Below are positions 27,286 through 37,654 of a DNA stretch of 64,000 nt, piece after piece. The position numbers and the translations under genes were made by a program. The DNA lies in assembly GCF_000238395.3 (NCBI RefSeq), contig NZ_CP011025.1, positions 2,542,001-2,606,000 on the forward strand. The letters run 5' to 3'. How positions within the stretch are numbered: position 1 is the first letter of the stretch; each line of letters begins with the position of its first letter. Below the pieces are notes generated by a model that was not told where the DNA came from, ran no database searches, and saw nothing but the letters and a program-made list of their open reading frames with translations. This DNA comes from Pseudoalteromonas arctica A 37-1-2 (GTDB lineage Bacteria > Pseudomonadota > Gammaproteobacteria > Enterobacterales > Alteromonadaceae).

Positions 27286-30200
27286 TTATGCATGTGCAAG
27301 TTGCACAGCTTGCTCTATATCTACAGCAACCATACGCGATACGCCAGGTTCTGCCATAGTAACACCTGTTAATCTACCAGCCATTTCCATCGCAATTTTA
27401 TTATGACTAATATAAATAAACTGCACTGATTGTGACATTTCTTCAACCAAACGGCAAAAACGCACAACGTTGGCATCATCTAATGGTGCATCTACTTCGT
27501 CCAGCATACAGAAAGGAGCTGGATTGAGCCTGAATATAGAAAACACTAATGATAATGCGGTCAGCGCTTTTTCTCCACCACTTAACAAATGAATTGTTGA
27601 ATTTTTCTTACCCGGTGGTCGTGCCATTATACTAACACCACTTTCGAGTAAATCGTCACTGGTTAATTCTAAATACGCACTACCACCACCAAAAACTTTA
27701 GGAAATAGCTCTGCAAAGTCTTCGTTAACTTGATCGAACGTCGCTTTAAAGCGTGTTTTGGTCTCACTATCAATTTTACGAATTGCACCTTCAAGGGTAC
27801 TTAACGCTTTTGTTAAATCATCTAATTGACTATCAAGATAATCACTACGAGCTTTAGCTAAATCAAATTCTTCAATTGCCGCTAAGTTTACTGCACCTAA
27901 TTTATCTAACTGATTAGTAAACCCGGTTAACTGATTTTGCGCTGCACTTAAATTCAATGAATCAGGTAATTCATCAAGTATTGCTTTTAAGCTTTGCTTT
28001 AGCTCTTCTAATGGTTCGAGCGCAACTTGCGCTTTTATTAGTAAGCTTTGCTCTTCAATTGTTAGCTTTTGATGCTGCTCTTGCAAGCCCACCAGCTCAC
28101 CTTGTGAGTTTTTAAGACTTGCTTGCTTGGTGTTTAAACTTTCTTTAGCGTGAGCTAATTCTTTTTGTAGCACTACTAGTGCCTGCTCGCCTTTTTGATG
28201 CTGCGCTAAAAACTGCGTTATTTTATCGCTAAGCTCTTGCTCTGGGATCAGCAGCTCTTCTATTTCATTGAGTAGTTCTTGCGCACCTTCAGATGCACTA
28301 ACGTGCTCCTGCTCTGCATGGCTCAATTTGGTTTGGCTTAACTGCCATTCACTGCGTGCCTTTTGCTCTGAGAGCGTTGCCTTATGCGCTTGCGTTTTAT
28401 ATTGCTCAAGCATGCTTAATGCTTCGCTATAACTTTTATCACTTTGTGAGCGCAGGCTATTTGCAGCGTCTACCTCATCCGCTAAGTTAAGTTGCTGCTC
28501 ATTTAACACTTCAAATTGCTCTGTTTGCTCATCAAGCACGTTATTTAATTGCAAAAGCGCAGTGGTTAATTGCTGTTTTTGTTGCTGTAGCTTTTCTAGT
28601 TGAAGCTTAAAGTACGCTACTTGCTGTTTGAGCATATCGCTGCGTGTACCGGCTACTGCTATATTTTGCGCAAGCTCATGTATGGCTTCTTTTAGCTCGC
28701 TTTGCTCGTTAATTAACTTTACTTGCTCGGCTGTATGTCCATCACGAGTGTGTGTTACTTGTTTTAGCTCACCCTCGGCATTGGTTAACTGCTGAGCTTT
28801 ATCCTGCAATTGCTTATGTTTTAAAAGTAATGAGTTTTCGGCATTTCGATCGGCACTTACATGCCAGTTACGACCATATAAAGCACCGTTTTTATCCATA
28901 ACGGCTGTATAATAAGCATCTTTTAACAGCGTTAGATCACCGCTCTCGCTATAAGCAATGCGCGTTAAATGATCTGGGTACACGCCGCTTGTTATGAATG
29001 CCGCTAAGCTATTTTCAGCAATGTGCTTACCACTAATTGGCCACACACTATTATCAGCTTGCTGCTCACTTACATTTAAGTGCTCTAGCGATTTAAGTGC
29101 TTGCTCTATTAAGGGCTCAAAGCCTTCTTTAACACTTAGCTGATTAAACAAACCATTAGTACTTTCACTTTCTTCATCAAACCCTAATGTACTTTTAAGC
29201 CCCGTTATACTGGCTTTTAACTCATTTATTGTTTGAGTAAGCGTCGAATATTGCTTTTGTGAGTTATTAACACGCTCATTTTGCACTTCAAGCTGAGCAC
29301 TGCACTGCGTGTGCGCTGTTTGTTTAGCGGCAAGTTCTTGGGTTAATGTTTGTGTTTGCTGTGTTTGCTGCGTTAATTGTTGTTCTACATCGCTACTTTG
29401 TAAGTCAGTAAGCTGCGCATTTAACTGATCAATTTGCTCGTTAACGTGGCTTATTTGCTGCTGAGTTTGTTTAATGTGACTGCTATGCAGTTGCGCATTA
29501 TTATTAAGTTGTTGCTGTTGCTCACACAAAGTTTGCCAGTGTATATTGTGGCGCTGCTTCAGTGCTAATAATTCCTCAAGCTCATGCGTTAACTTCCTAA
29601 CTTGCTCTTCGCACATTAACGCGTTTTCACTTGCCTCTTGCAGGGCTTCATTTAGTTGCTCACACACAATTTGCTGCTGCGTTTTAACTTCAGTGCTATG
29701 GGTTTGGCGTTGCTGTAATTTAATTAAATTTTGTTTAAGCGTTTGAGTTTGTTGCTTTACATTTATTTGCTGTTGCTCAGCGCGGGTAAGCTCGGTGTGT
29801 ATTACATGTTGCTGATGCTGTGCATCGCTTAGTTTATCTTGCTGAGCTTGTACTTGCCCTTCTAAGCTTGCAAGTACATCGTCATGCCCTGAGTTAGCGG
29901 TTTTAAAAAAAGAAATTTGATCGTTCAGTTTTTTAATTAGAGTACTTTTTTCAAGTTGCTGCTGATGTAACTTTTGCCATTTTAAAACCGCAATTTGCCC
30001 TTTTAACGTTCGCTCTTGCGCTTTTAACTCGCGGTATTTTTTTGCATCAACCGACTGCACAGCCAATTTATCTAATTGGCTTTGCAGCTCTTTACGCACA
30101 TCTAACAAACGCTCAAGGTTTTCGCGGGTGCTTTTAATGCGTGTTTGTGTTTCACGGCGGCGCTCTTTGTACTTAGAAACGCCAGCGGCTTCTTCTAAAA

Positions 30201-30687
30201 ATACGCGTAATTCTTGTGGTTTACTTTCTATTAAGCGCGAGATCATCCCTTGCTCAATAATTGCGTAACTACGCGGACCAAGACCTGTACCTAAAAATAT
30301 ATCGGTAATATCACGCTTACGGCATTTACTGCCATTTAAAAAGTACAGCGATAGCCCGTCGCGCGTTACTAAGCGTTTAATTGCAATTTGGTTTCGATCA
30401 GCAAATGTGTTTGAAGGACTACCTTTATCGTTATCAAAAACAAGCTCTACAGAAGCTTGTGATATGGCTTTACGATTAGTTGAGCCATTAAAAATAACGT
30501 CGGTCATGGCATCGCCACGCAGGTTTTTAGCAGAGCTTTCACCTAGCACCCATCGTACTGCATCAATAACGTTAGATTTGCCACAGCCATTAGGGCCTAC
30601 AACACACGTCATTTGATCAGGAAATGGAATTTTAGTGGGCTCTACAAACGATTTAAAGCCCGCTAATTTAATAGTGCTTAAGCGCAT
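27286..30687 (-). CDS. smc: Chromosome partition protein SMC
   Basis: 1133 residues with Walker A GPNGCGKSN at about 32-40, two very long coiled coils rich in Gln, Glu and Leu, a hinge near residues 500-610 and the C-terminal signature LSGGEKALTALSL with Walker B CMLDEVDAPLD. It forms condensin-like rings with ScpA/ScpB. The coiled coil is strikingly glutamine-rich (QTQQTQTLTQEL and similar). The gene lies upstream of zipA. Confidence 0.97.
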   Translation of the reverse strand: MRLSTIKLAGFKSFVEPTKIPFPDQMTCVVGPNGCGKSNVIDAVRWVLGESSAKNLRGDAMTDVIFNGSTNRKAISQASVELVFDNDKGSPSNTFADRNQIAIKRLVTRDGLSLYFLNGSKCRKRDITDIFLGTGLGPRSYAIIEQGMISRLIESKPQELRVFLEEAAGVSKYKERRRETQTRIKSTRENLERLLDVRKELQSQLDKLAVQSVDAKKYRELKAQERTLKGQIAVLKWQKLHQQQLEKSTLIKKLNDQISFFKTANSGHDDVLASLEGQVQAQQDKLSDAQHQQHVIHTELTRAEQQQINVKQQTQTLKQNLIKLQQRQTHSTEVKTQQQIVCEQLNEALQEASENALMCEEQVRKLTHELEELLALKQRHNIHWQTLCEQQQQLNNNAQLHSSHIKQTQQQISHVNEQIDQLNAQLTDLQSSDVEQQLTQQTQQTQTLTQELAAKQTAHTQCSAQLEVQNERVNNSQKQYSTLTQTINELKASITGLKSTLGFDEESESTNGLFNQLSVKEGFEPLIEQALKSLEHLNVSEQQADNSVWPISGKHIAENSLAAFITSGVYPDHLTRIAYSESGDLTLLKDAYYTAVMDKNGALYGRNWHVSADRNAENSLLLKHKQLQDKAQQLTNAEGELKQVTHTRDGHTAEQVKLINEQSELKEAIHELAQNIAVAGTRSDMLKQQVAYFKLQLEKLQQQKQQLTTALLQLNNVLDEQTEQFEVLNEQQLNLADEVDAANSLRSQSDKSYSEALSMLEQYKTQAHKATLSEQKARSEWQLSQTKLSHAEQEHVSASEGAQELLNEIEELLIPEQELSDKITQFLAQHQKGEQALVVLQKELAHAKESLNTKQASLKNSQGELVGLQEQHQKLTIEEQSLLIKAQVALEPLEELKQSLKAILDELPDSLNLSAAQNQLTGFTNQLDKLGAVNLAAIEEFDLAKARSDYLDSQLDDLTKALSTLEGAIRKIDSETKTRFKATFDQVNEDFAELFPKVFGGGSAYLELTSDDLLESGVSIMARPPGKKNSTIHLLSGGEKALTALSLVFSIFRLNPAPFCMLDEVDAPLDDANVVRFCRLVEEMSQSVQFIYISHNKIAMEMAGRLTGVTMAEPGVSRMVAVDIEQAVQLAHA

Positions 30688-30755
30688 CTTATTGTTATTA
30701 CCAATTTATTATTGTTATTTGTCATAAACAATTTAACCCATAATTTACTAATAGA

Positions 30756-31487
30756 TTAAGCTTGTCGTTTAAAGTTATCTAAAATAATACCGGTCGCCAT
30801 TGCAACATTAAGTGACTCTGCTCCACCAAAAGCGGGAATGGTGATTTTATTGGTCACTAACTTTGCACATGTCTCGCGTATACCATGCGACTCACTGCCC
30901 ATTAGCAAAACGCCTGAGCCCGTAAATTGGGTTTTATGTACACTTTGTCCATCTAAAAAAGCACCGTAAACAGGTAAATTTAAAGACTGTAAGTAATCAG
31001 GTAAATCTACTTGGCTTACCGATACCCTTACAAATGAGCCCATTGTGGCGCTAATTGTTTTAGGGTTGTAAGCGTCTGCGCTGTCGGTGCTAGTTACTAT
31101 ATGTTTAATACCGTACCAATCAGCTACTCTAATTATTGTGCCTAAGTTACCAGGGTCTGATACGCCATCAAGCGCGAGTATTAAGCCATTTGCTTGTGGT
31201 AAAGCTGCCTTTGGCATATCAACAATAGCAATGGCTGCATTATTGCTAACTAGCGTGCTCGCTTTAGTGAGGGTCTCTTCATCCGCTTCAATAAAATTAG
31301 CGTGCTGATACTCACCTTGGTACGCATTTATAAATTCGTTTGTAGCAAAAATATTAACCGCATTTAATGGGCTGTTTAATAACTCAAGTACGTTTTTTTC
31401 ACCCTGTACAAGGTATTGATTATATTGCTTTCGGTACTTTTTTTGGCCAAGTTGGCGAATAAGTTTGAGTTGGTTTTTTGAAATCAT
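30756..31487 (-). CDS. TrmH/SpoU-family RNA 2'-O-methyltransferase
   Basis: 243 residues with an N-terminal RNA-binding part (LIRQLGQKKYRKQYNQYLVQ) and a SPOUT knot: LALDGVSDPGNLGTIIRVAD, LLMGSESHGI and AESLNVAMATGIIL. Substrate may be rRNA or tRNA; the protein is shorter and different from RlmB at its N-terminus, so I leave the symbol open. Confidence 0.88.
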   Translation of the reverse strand: MISKNQLKLIRQLGQKKYRKQYNQYLVQGEKNVLELLNSPLNAVNIFATNEFINAYQGEYQHANFIEADEETLTKASTLVSNNAAIAIVDMPKAALPQANGLILALDGVSDPGNLGTIIRVADWYGIKHIVTSTDSADAYNPKTISATMGSFVRVSVSQVDLPDYLQSLNLPVYGAFLDGQSVHKTQFTGSGVLLMGSESHGIRETCAKLVTNKITIPAFGGAESLNVAMATGIILDNFKRQA

Positions 31488-31563
31488 AACAGCCCCATAA
31501 AATTATCCAGCAAGTATAACAGATTTCGTTATAACATCTGAACTCGAAAAGCAGCGAATAGGG

Positions 31564-33600
31564 CTAATTTATCTTACTCGCACTTCTTTCAAAGGTCAGA
31601 TTAATGCGAATAAACATCCCTTTTATTGCCTCTAATTGGTTTGAATCACCAACAGATAAGGCTAATTCGTTATAAAGATTATCAGACGCTTGCTTAAAGT
31701 TTTCATCAAACTTACCTTTGGTAGCCAGCATAAATGCATCAGCCAACGTGCGTTGCCACTCATTTAAGTATTTTAGCTTTGTGTCACCAGCAAGGTTTTC
31801 GCAAATTGAGTTTAATCGCACTGAAGCATGCCCTAAGTTTAGACCGGTAAGAGCCATATCGGTAATAGCGCGTGAGTGTGAGCCCTGATCGTAATTAGTT
31901 AAGCGTATTAACCTATCTGCCATGCGGCGGTTGTACCAAATACTCGGAGTTTGATGGGTATTTATTTCGAGTAAATCTTTATAGGTAGCCTTAAAAACAC
32001 GATGAACAAGTAACTGAACACTTGGCCCTGTAAATAACTGAAAAATCCAAAATAAAATACTCACGCCAGCAAAAATAGCGATTGCAGAGCTGAGTGTATA
32101 ATCAATTGAAAACGCAAGGCTCATATCTGTGCTGGGTCTAACCAAAATAGTAAATGGAATACAAAACCCTAAGCCGTATGGCAGCGTTTGTTGATCAGCG
32201 AGTAACAGCAAACCCAAAAAATACGGACCAGCTAATACAAGCAATAATATTTCTAATTGCCCACCACTTTGCGACAGTAAATTTAACGCATAAAAAATAG
32301 TCACAAAAGTAGCAACAATTATACCTGCTAATAAACGTTTAATTACAACCTGTAAAATAGCCAAGGGTATTCGCGCCAGCATTATCGAAAATATGACCGG
32401 TAAAATCATAATTAATAATGCAGCAGAAGAGCCTGTATTAATCCAAATAAATGCGCCGATAGAAAACACCAAAGCAGTTCTAAATCCAACAATAATGCCA
32501 GCTAATGGGTCACGATATGTAAGCATACTGGGTGCATTTAATAATGTTTTATCGCGTTGTTCTAAAGATCTGTATGCGCGTAGTAAAATTGTTAAGTCGG
32601 CTGCCACTTCTAAGCTTACGTTGAGCATGTGAGATTCAAATGGCGAATCACACACCGTATTTGCTCTATAGTCGGTTAGCTCTTTACGCAGCGTTTTAAC
32701 TTGTTCGGCGCAGTAATCAAAATCGTCAGATTCTTTAATTTGCGCGAATACGTGTTTAAGTTTACTTATTAATTTGTCTAATGTGGGAGTAATAAGGTCT
32801 GCGTGGTTTCGTTGCAGGCGACCAATTATTTGAATTGAAGCCAGTAAAGAAAGTACTTTTTGCGACAATTGATTTGCAGCACGTGAGCGCCCTGGACCTT
32901 TTGGCCCTTCGTACCTTACTGCGCTAGAGTCTTCGTTTATTGATCCTAATGTTGCCATAATGCCATCTATTTGCTGATGGCGATTTTCGTGCGAGCCTTT
33001 AGAATCAAGCTCAGTTACTAAATAATCTAACGTTTGGTTTATAACCGACCGCGCTTGTACTTGCAGTAAGTGTTTAACTTTTACAGGCCAAAACAAATGG
33101 CTCACAAGGCCTGCACATATTGAGCCTATTACTATTTCACTCACGCGCGCTTGTGCAATATCAAATATGCTTTGGCTGCTCACCATTGCCGGAGTAACCA
33201 TGACTAAAAGTACAATAATAGCGGCTGTTACACCTGCCATAGCAAACGCATAAACAAAGTTTGCTTGGCGTACCATTGCCGATAACGCAGAGTTCACCCC
33301 TAACCATAATGCAAGTGCACCAAGCGCTAAATAAGGGTAGAGAATTAGCTGAGTTAAAAGCAATATGCCAAATAAACCACCCACTATGGTGCCTATTATT
33401 TGGCAAATTGCTTTTTCAATAACTAATCCGCTTTGCGGGCGTAATTGCAAAAATATAGCCGAGACTAACGCCCAATAAGGTCTTTCAAGATTAAGCCACA
33501 TAGCAATAGTAAGCGCCATTACCATGGCTATAACGCCCTTAGTCGCAAAAATAATTGCCTGTTTTTTAGGAAAAAACAAATTTTGTAATACAACGCCCAC
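31564..33600 (-). CDS. FUSC-family inner-membrane efflux protein (AaeB/YccS-like)
   Basis: 678 residues with two blocks of about six membrane helices (about 20-165 and 370-520), each followed by a soluble helical region, the FUSC/aromatic-acid exporter layout. The motif NLERPYWALVSAIFLQLRP is typical. It follows an HlyD-type adaptor by 10 bases and a DUF1656 protein, giving an AaeXAB-like operon that probably exports aromatic acids or related anions. Confidence 0.88.
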   Translation of the reverse strand: MGVVLQNLFFPKKQAIIFATKGVIAMVMALTIAMWLNLERPYWALVSAIFLQLRPQSGLVIEKAICQIIGTIVGGLFGILLLTQLILYPYLALGALALWLGVNSALSAMVRQANFVYAFAMAGVTAAIIVLLVMVTPAMVSSQSIFDIAQARVSEIVIGSICAGLVSHLFWPVKVKHLLQVQARSVINQTLDYLVTELDSKGSHENRHQQIDGIMATLGSINEDSSAVRYEGPKGPGRSRAANQLSQKVLSLLASIQIIGRLQRNHADLITPTLDKLISKLKHVFAQIKESDDFDYCAEQVKTLRKELTDYRANTVCDSPFESHMLNVSLEVAADLTILLRAYRSLEQRDKTLLNAPSMLTYRDPLAGIIVGFRTALVFSIGAFIWINTGSSAALLIMILPVIFSIMLARIPLAILQVVIKRLLAGIIVATFVTIFYALNLLSQSGGQLEILLLVLAGPYFLGLLLLADQQTLPYGLGFCIPFTILVRPSTDMSLAFSIDYTLSSAIAIFAGVSILFWIFQLFTGPSVQLLVHRVFKATYKDLLEINTHQTPSIWYNRRMADRLIRLTNYDQGSHSRAITDMALTGLNLGHASVRLNSICENLAGDTKLKYLNEWQRTLADAFMLATKGKFDENFKQASDNLYNELALSVGDSNQLEAIKGMFIRINLTFERSASKIN

Positions 33601-33610
33601 TGTCTTCCCC

Positions 33611-34471
33611 TTAACGTGTAGCGAGATGTATTGTGGCGGTCATTCCTGCGCTTAACTGTGTATCTTCGGGCAATGAATCTAATTTAATATCAACAGGAAT
33701 ACGTTGCGATAAACGTACCCAATTAAATGTTTGTTGTACTTGTGGTAAAAGCTGTCCGTTACTTTGTGTATTCGTATTTGCAATTGCTTTACCTACACTC
33801 ACTACATGCCCCGTTAATTGCTTACCACCGCTTAGAAGCGCTATTTTAGCTTTTTGATCAGGATAAATAAGCGGTATTTTACTCTCTTCAAAGTAACCCG
33901 TTACGTAAAATGAATCTGACTGCACGATAGCAAACACAGGTGTGCCTTGAGCTACATAGTTACCTTGGCGTAAATTCAGATTAATTATTTGTCCCGATGC
34001 AGGCGCAACAATTTTAGTTCTATCAACATTTAATTGCGCAATTGTTTGCTCTGTTTTAGCTAGGTTATAATTTGCCTCAGCAATTTTAGTATTGATACGT
34101 GTTGATTCTAGCGTTTCTTCACTTATTGCCTGTTGAGTGTTTAGCTCAACACGTCTTTCGTATTTATGTTTAGCAAGCTCCCATGTATATAGCGTATTTT
34201 CTGTATTGGCTTTACTTTTATCAAGCGCTGCTTGGTAACGCTTTTGATCAACATTAAAAAGTACTTCGCCTTTTTGTACGTTTTGACCATCTTTAATGTT
34301 TAAAGTTGTAACCCAACCCGACACGTCTGGAGCAACTGTAACTATGTCTGCTCGAATGCGACCGTCGCGCGTCCAAGGAGTATGCATGTAGTCAGTCCAT
34401 ACCCAACGCCCAGCAAAAACCGCAGCTATAACAACCAATATAGTAAAAGTAATACGCAGATATTTAATCAT
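33611..34471 (-). CDS. HlyD-family periplasmic adaptor (AaeA-like)
   Basis: 286 residues: an N-terminal membrane anchor (ITFTILVVIAAVFAGRWVW), the lipoyl half-motifs APDVSGWVTTLNIKDGQNVQ and VAPASGQIINLNLRQGNYV on either side of a short helical hairpin, and a beta-barrel region. It connects the FUSC transporter to an outer-membrane channel. Confidence 0.92.
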   Translation of the reverse strand: MIKYLRITFTILVVIAAVFAGRWVWTDYMHTPWTRDGRIRADIVTVAPDVSGWVTTLNIKDGQNVQKGEVLFNVDQKRYQAALDKSKANTENTLYTWELAKHKYERRVELNTQQAISEETLESTRINTKIAEANYNLAKTEQTIAQLNVDRTKIVAPASGQIINLNLRQGNYVAQGTPVFAIVQSDSFYVTGYFEESKIPLIYPDQKAKIALLSGGKQLTGHVVSVGKAIANTNTQSNGQLLPQVQQTFNWVRLSQRIPVDIKLDSLPEDTQLSAGMTATIHLATR

Positions 34472-34476
34472 TCAAT

Positions 34477-34680
34477 TTATCTTCCACTTAGTAAATAGAC
34501 GGCCAGTGCCAAGTAACAAACAAATAGTGACACTTCAAACCAAGCCACTTTCCAAATACGGTCATGCCAATCTAGTCGATGCAAAGCAAAACGAGTCAGC
34601 GCTGTTAAAATAAACGCAATTGGGAAGTAAACAATCAGCGGGCTAAACTCTAATCCCCCTAACACGACTGCTTGAAACAT
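34477..34680 (-). CDS. DUF1656 small membrane protein (AaeX-like)
   Basis: 67 residues with two membrane helices; EFSPLIVYFPIAFILTALTR and the following HRLDWH match DUF1656/AaeX. It is the first gene of the efflux operon, 5 bases before the adaptor gene. Confidence 0.88.
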   Translation of the reverse strand: MFQAVVLGGLEFSPLIVYFPIAFILTALTRFALHRLDWHDRIWKVAWFEVSLFVCYLALAVYLLSGR

Positions 34681-35059
34681 AATAAATATCCTAATGTTAT
34701 TTAAAGCGGTGATAAAAGCTGTAAAACCTAAATAAATTTACATCCCCACTACTCTTACAATCTATTATTTTGGCATATAAATCAATTAGCTTAATTGTAC
34801 GTAGGTGTGCTTAATACATAATTAATGCCATTACATTTAAGCAGCATTAACTATGTATAGTAGCTAAATCGCATATTAAAAAGCTAAAGATCCCAGTTAC
34901 CAGCCAAATAAATAAAACCAGCGAGGTTTATTTATAAAAAAGTATTAGAGTATTTAACTCAATACTTAAAACGCCTATTTATAGCTGTTTACAGAAGGGT
35001 GAGATAATTATAAACATTGAATTTTGCACTAAAAATGGGTAAATTAACAAAAAAACAAC
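34681..35059. promoter_or_regulatory. Divergent promoter region
   Basis: 379 bp between the efflux operon and the DUF898 gene. It includes an imperfect hairpin (AAATAAAACC ... GGTTTATTT, 34909-34934). No LysR-type regulator gene lies beside the efflux operon, unlike the E. coli aae locus. Confidence 0.4.
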
Positions 35060-36184
35060 ATGGATATAATTTTAATGGAATCAATACACCCTACCCCATC
35101 TGAAACAACCCCACCAATAAATGAGCCTGCTGAACCAATTTTTAGCGGAAAAGTGCAGTTTAGTGGTAAAGGCGGTGAGTTTTTTGGAATTTGGATTGTA
35201 AATATATTACTTAGCGTTATTACGCTTGGCATATACTCAGCGTGGGCTAAAGTACGTACGCATCGCTATTTTTACGGCCACACCCGCATAGATGGTCATA
35301 GTTTTGACTACCTAGCAACGCCAATACAAATTTTAAAAGGTCGGATTTTAGCGGTTATTGTATTTTTTATTTATACATTTTCTATTAGCTTTATGCCTAT
35401 TTTAGGCCTGTTTATTGCTCTTGGTTTTATCTTTTTAATGCCATGGATTATTAACCAAGGTTTACGTTTTAATCTGCGTATGACCCGCCATCGTAATGTT
35501 CGCTTTGCTTTTAAAGGCAGCTATGGCGAAGCCTTTGTTAACTTTATACTTTTACCTATTGCCAGCATATTTACGCTTTATTTATTAATGCCTTACGTTA
35601 TAAAACGTATTGATAGCTATATCCATAGCAATATTAGTTATGGCGACAAACCGCTTACTGTAAATCTAAAAGGCGAAACCTATTACTTAACAGCGCTTAT
35701 TTGCTTTGTAGTGAGCTCTATCACCATGGTGGTATTTATGGGGATTTTAGGATTATTTGGCCTCAACTTATTAGATGTTGAAAATGCACAAAATTTAGAA
35801 AACTCCCCTGCTATGGTTATGCTTCCTATCTTTATGATGATTGCCTATGTGCTAATGATTGCCATTGTTTCTGCTGTATGGCACGCCGCTATTAGAAATC
35901 ACATTTTTGATAACAGCTATTTTGAAGGCGTTGCTACATTTAAATCAGAGCTAAAACCAATTCCTTTCGCTGTTTTACTATTAACTAATATGTTGGCTAT
36001 TGTATTTTCTTTAGGCCTTGCATACCCATGGACAAAAGTACGTACATCAAAAATGCTCGCTGATGTAACTAACGTCACTATTTATCCTGGTGCATTAAAC
36101 CTAATTGATACCGCGCAAGAACAGCAATCATCATTTGCTGAAGAAGCTGCAAACGTATTTGATATTGACCTTTCTCTAACTTAA
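35060..36184 (+). CDS. DUF898 (YjgN-like) membrane protein
   Basis: 374 residues with about eight hydrophobic helices and the DUF898 features KVQFSGKGGEFFGIWIVNI, AWAKVRTHRYFYGHT and a second AYPWTKVRTSKML near the end. ATG at 35075 is an alternative start, since neither has a strong ribosome site. It is followed after 9 bp by an M48 protease gene, a pairing that suggests joint work at the membrane. Function is not known. Confidence 0.88.
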   Translation: MDIILMESIHPTPSETTPPINEPAEPIFSGKVQFSGKGGEFFGIWIVNILLSVITLGIYSAWAKVRTHRYFYGHTRIDGHSFDYLATPIQILKGRILAVIVFFIYTFSISFMPILGLFIALGFIFLMPWIINQGLRFNLRMTRHRNVRFAFKGSYGEAFVNFILLPIASIFTLYLLMPYVIKRIDSYIHSNISYGDKPLTVNLKGETYYLTALICFVVSSITMVVFMGILGLFGLNLLDVENAQNLENSPAMVMLPIFMMIAYVLMIAIVSAVWHAAIRNHIFDNSYFEGVATFKSELKPIPFAVLLLTNMLAIVFSLGLAYPWTKVRTSKMLADVTNVTIYPGALNLIDTAQEQQSSFAEEAANVFDIDLSLT

Positions 36185-36193
36185 GAGCTCACT

Positions 36194-37216
36194 ATGCATG
36201 TAAAGGGACATTTTTTCCCCATCGCATCGAGTAACTATCAAGTGTGTGTTGCAACTATTAGCGACACACACATTGAAGTTATCAACGATGAACACGTTAT
36301 AGCTCGCCACGCAATCTCAAGTCTAAAATTAAGTTCGGGGATGGCAGGACTTGCCGACGAACTAAACTTTGAAGATGGCAGTCGTTTTATTCCTCAAGAT
36401 GTAAGTTACAGATGGCCATTTAAAGAAAATAACCATCACATAATGGAGCGCCTTGAAAAAAGTAAATGGGCAATTTTAGCCGCAGTCATATTTACGCCAC
36501 TTTTTATGTGGTTAGTACTTTATAAAGCGGTACCGGCTATTGCTGTTTACAGTGTTGATACCCTGCCACGTAATGTTGTGGAACAAATGGGGGAGCAAAG
36601 CTTTACACTTATTAAAAAGATTGCGCTTGACCCAAGTGAGCTGCCCGCAGAGCAGCAAACTAAAGTACAAGCACATTTTACAAATATGCTTAATGCGTTA
36701 TCGCTTGATCAATCGGTTTATAGATTATCGTTTTATAAATCAGACAGCTTTGGTGCTAACGCGTTTGCACTACCCCATGGCCGTATCGTGGTCACAGATG
36801 ATTTAGCAAATTTACTTGCCGATAAACCCAATGCACTAAAAGCGGTATTGCTACACGAAATGGGCCATGTAGTCCACCAGCATAGCGTACGTATTACAGC
36901 ACAATCTGCCGCAAGTACGATTGTGCTAGCGGTTGTATTTGGTGATTTAGAAGGGGTTGCAGAGGTTGCATTAGGTACGGGTGCATCGTTTGCTCAGCAA
37001 GGGTTTTCACGAGATATGGAACGCGAGGCAGATACCTTTGCACTCACTCAATTAGAGTCGCTTGGGTATTCGAGTAATGACTTTGCTGATGCAATAGAAG
37101 CCCTACAAGAAAGCCATACCAGCGAAAACGAGCACCTCGAAAAAGTAAATGACTTTTTAGAGTACTTATCTAGCCACCCAAGTGCACAAGAGCGTATTGA
37201 CAATGCTAGGAAATAA
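36194..37216 (+). CDS. M48-family zinc metalloprotease, membrane-anchored
   Basis: 340 residues. An N-terminal domain of about 75 residues is followed by one membrane helix (WAILAAVIFTPLFMWLVLY, 92-110) and an M48 catalytic domain with HEMGH (221-225) and the third-ligand region SRDMEREADTFAL. The usual sequence ALPHGRIVVTDDL precedes the active site. It resembles the YcaL/BepA/HtpX group in its catalytic part. It is probably co-transcribed with the DUF898 gene and overlaps the DoxX-like gene. Confidence 0.92.
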   Translation: MHVKGHFFPIASSNYQVCVATISDTHIEVINDEHVIARHAISSLKLSSGMAGLADELNFEDGSRFIPQDVSYRWPFKENNHHIMERLEKSKWAILAAVIFTPLFMWLVLYKAVPAIAVYSVDTLPRNVVEQMGEQSFTLIKKIALDPSELPAEQQTKVQAHFTNMLNALSLDQSVYRLSFYKSDSFGANAFALPHGRIVVTDDLANLLADKPNALKAVLLHEMGHVVHQHSVRITAQSAASTIVLAVVFGDLEGVAEVALGTGASFAQQGFSRDMEREADTFALTQLESLGYSSNDFADAIEALQESHTSENEHLEKVNDFLEYLSSHPSAQERIDNARK

Positions 37217-37601
37217 TCGCGGTTATATTCAACTTGCTCGCTACATAGTGAGTTTAAGTTGGATATATCATGGCTTTTTTCCAAAGCTTTATCATATTGC
37301 ACCACTTGAAAAATTAATGACTGGCAGTGCTGGTTTTTCAGCAGAAGTGTCTGACTTAATTACACGTTCGGCGGGTGTTGGCGAAATTATATTTGGATTG
37401 TGTTTATTTGTGTTTTATAAAAATAAACACTTAGTAATTTTAAATATTTTAGCATTAATTGGCCTTTTACTCGCTGTAGTTGCAATGCAGCCACAATTAC
37501 TTATTGAAGCATTTAACCCTGTTACTACTAACCTGCCTCTTATTGGGCTAAGCGTTATTTGGTTAAAGGAAATTAAGCTGCAGAATAATCGATACCTCTA
37601 A
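37203..37601 (+). CDS. DoxX-like small membrane protein
   Basis: 132 residues starting at the ATG (MLGNNRGY) that overlaps the protease gene by 14 bases. Four hydrophobic helices with ARYIVSLSWIYHGFFPKLYH and the Glu of VGEIIFGLCLF fit the DoxX-like (DoxX_3) family. An upstream ATG at 37182 is less likely because it overlaps the protease further. Role unknown. Confidence 0.78.
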   Translation: MLGNNRGYIQLARYIVSLSWIYHGFFPKLYHIAPLEKLMTGSAGFSAEVSDLITRSAGVGEIIFGLCLFVFYKNKHLVILNILALIGLLLAVVAMQPQLLIEAFNPVTTNLPLIGLSVIWLKEIKLQNNRYL

Positions 37602-37603
37602 CT

Positions 37604-37634
37604 AAAAAGGATATGCAAGCGCATACCCTTTTTT
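37604..37634. terminator. Bidirectional terminator
   Basis: Stem AAAAAGGATATGC / GCATACCCTTTTTT between the converging DoxX-like and speB genes. Confidence 0.8.
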
Positions 37635-37654
37635 GTAGTACTTAAGTTATATAA

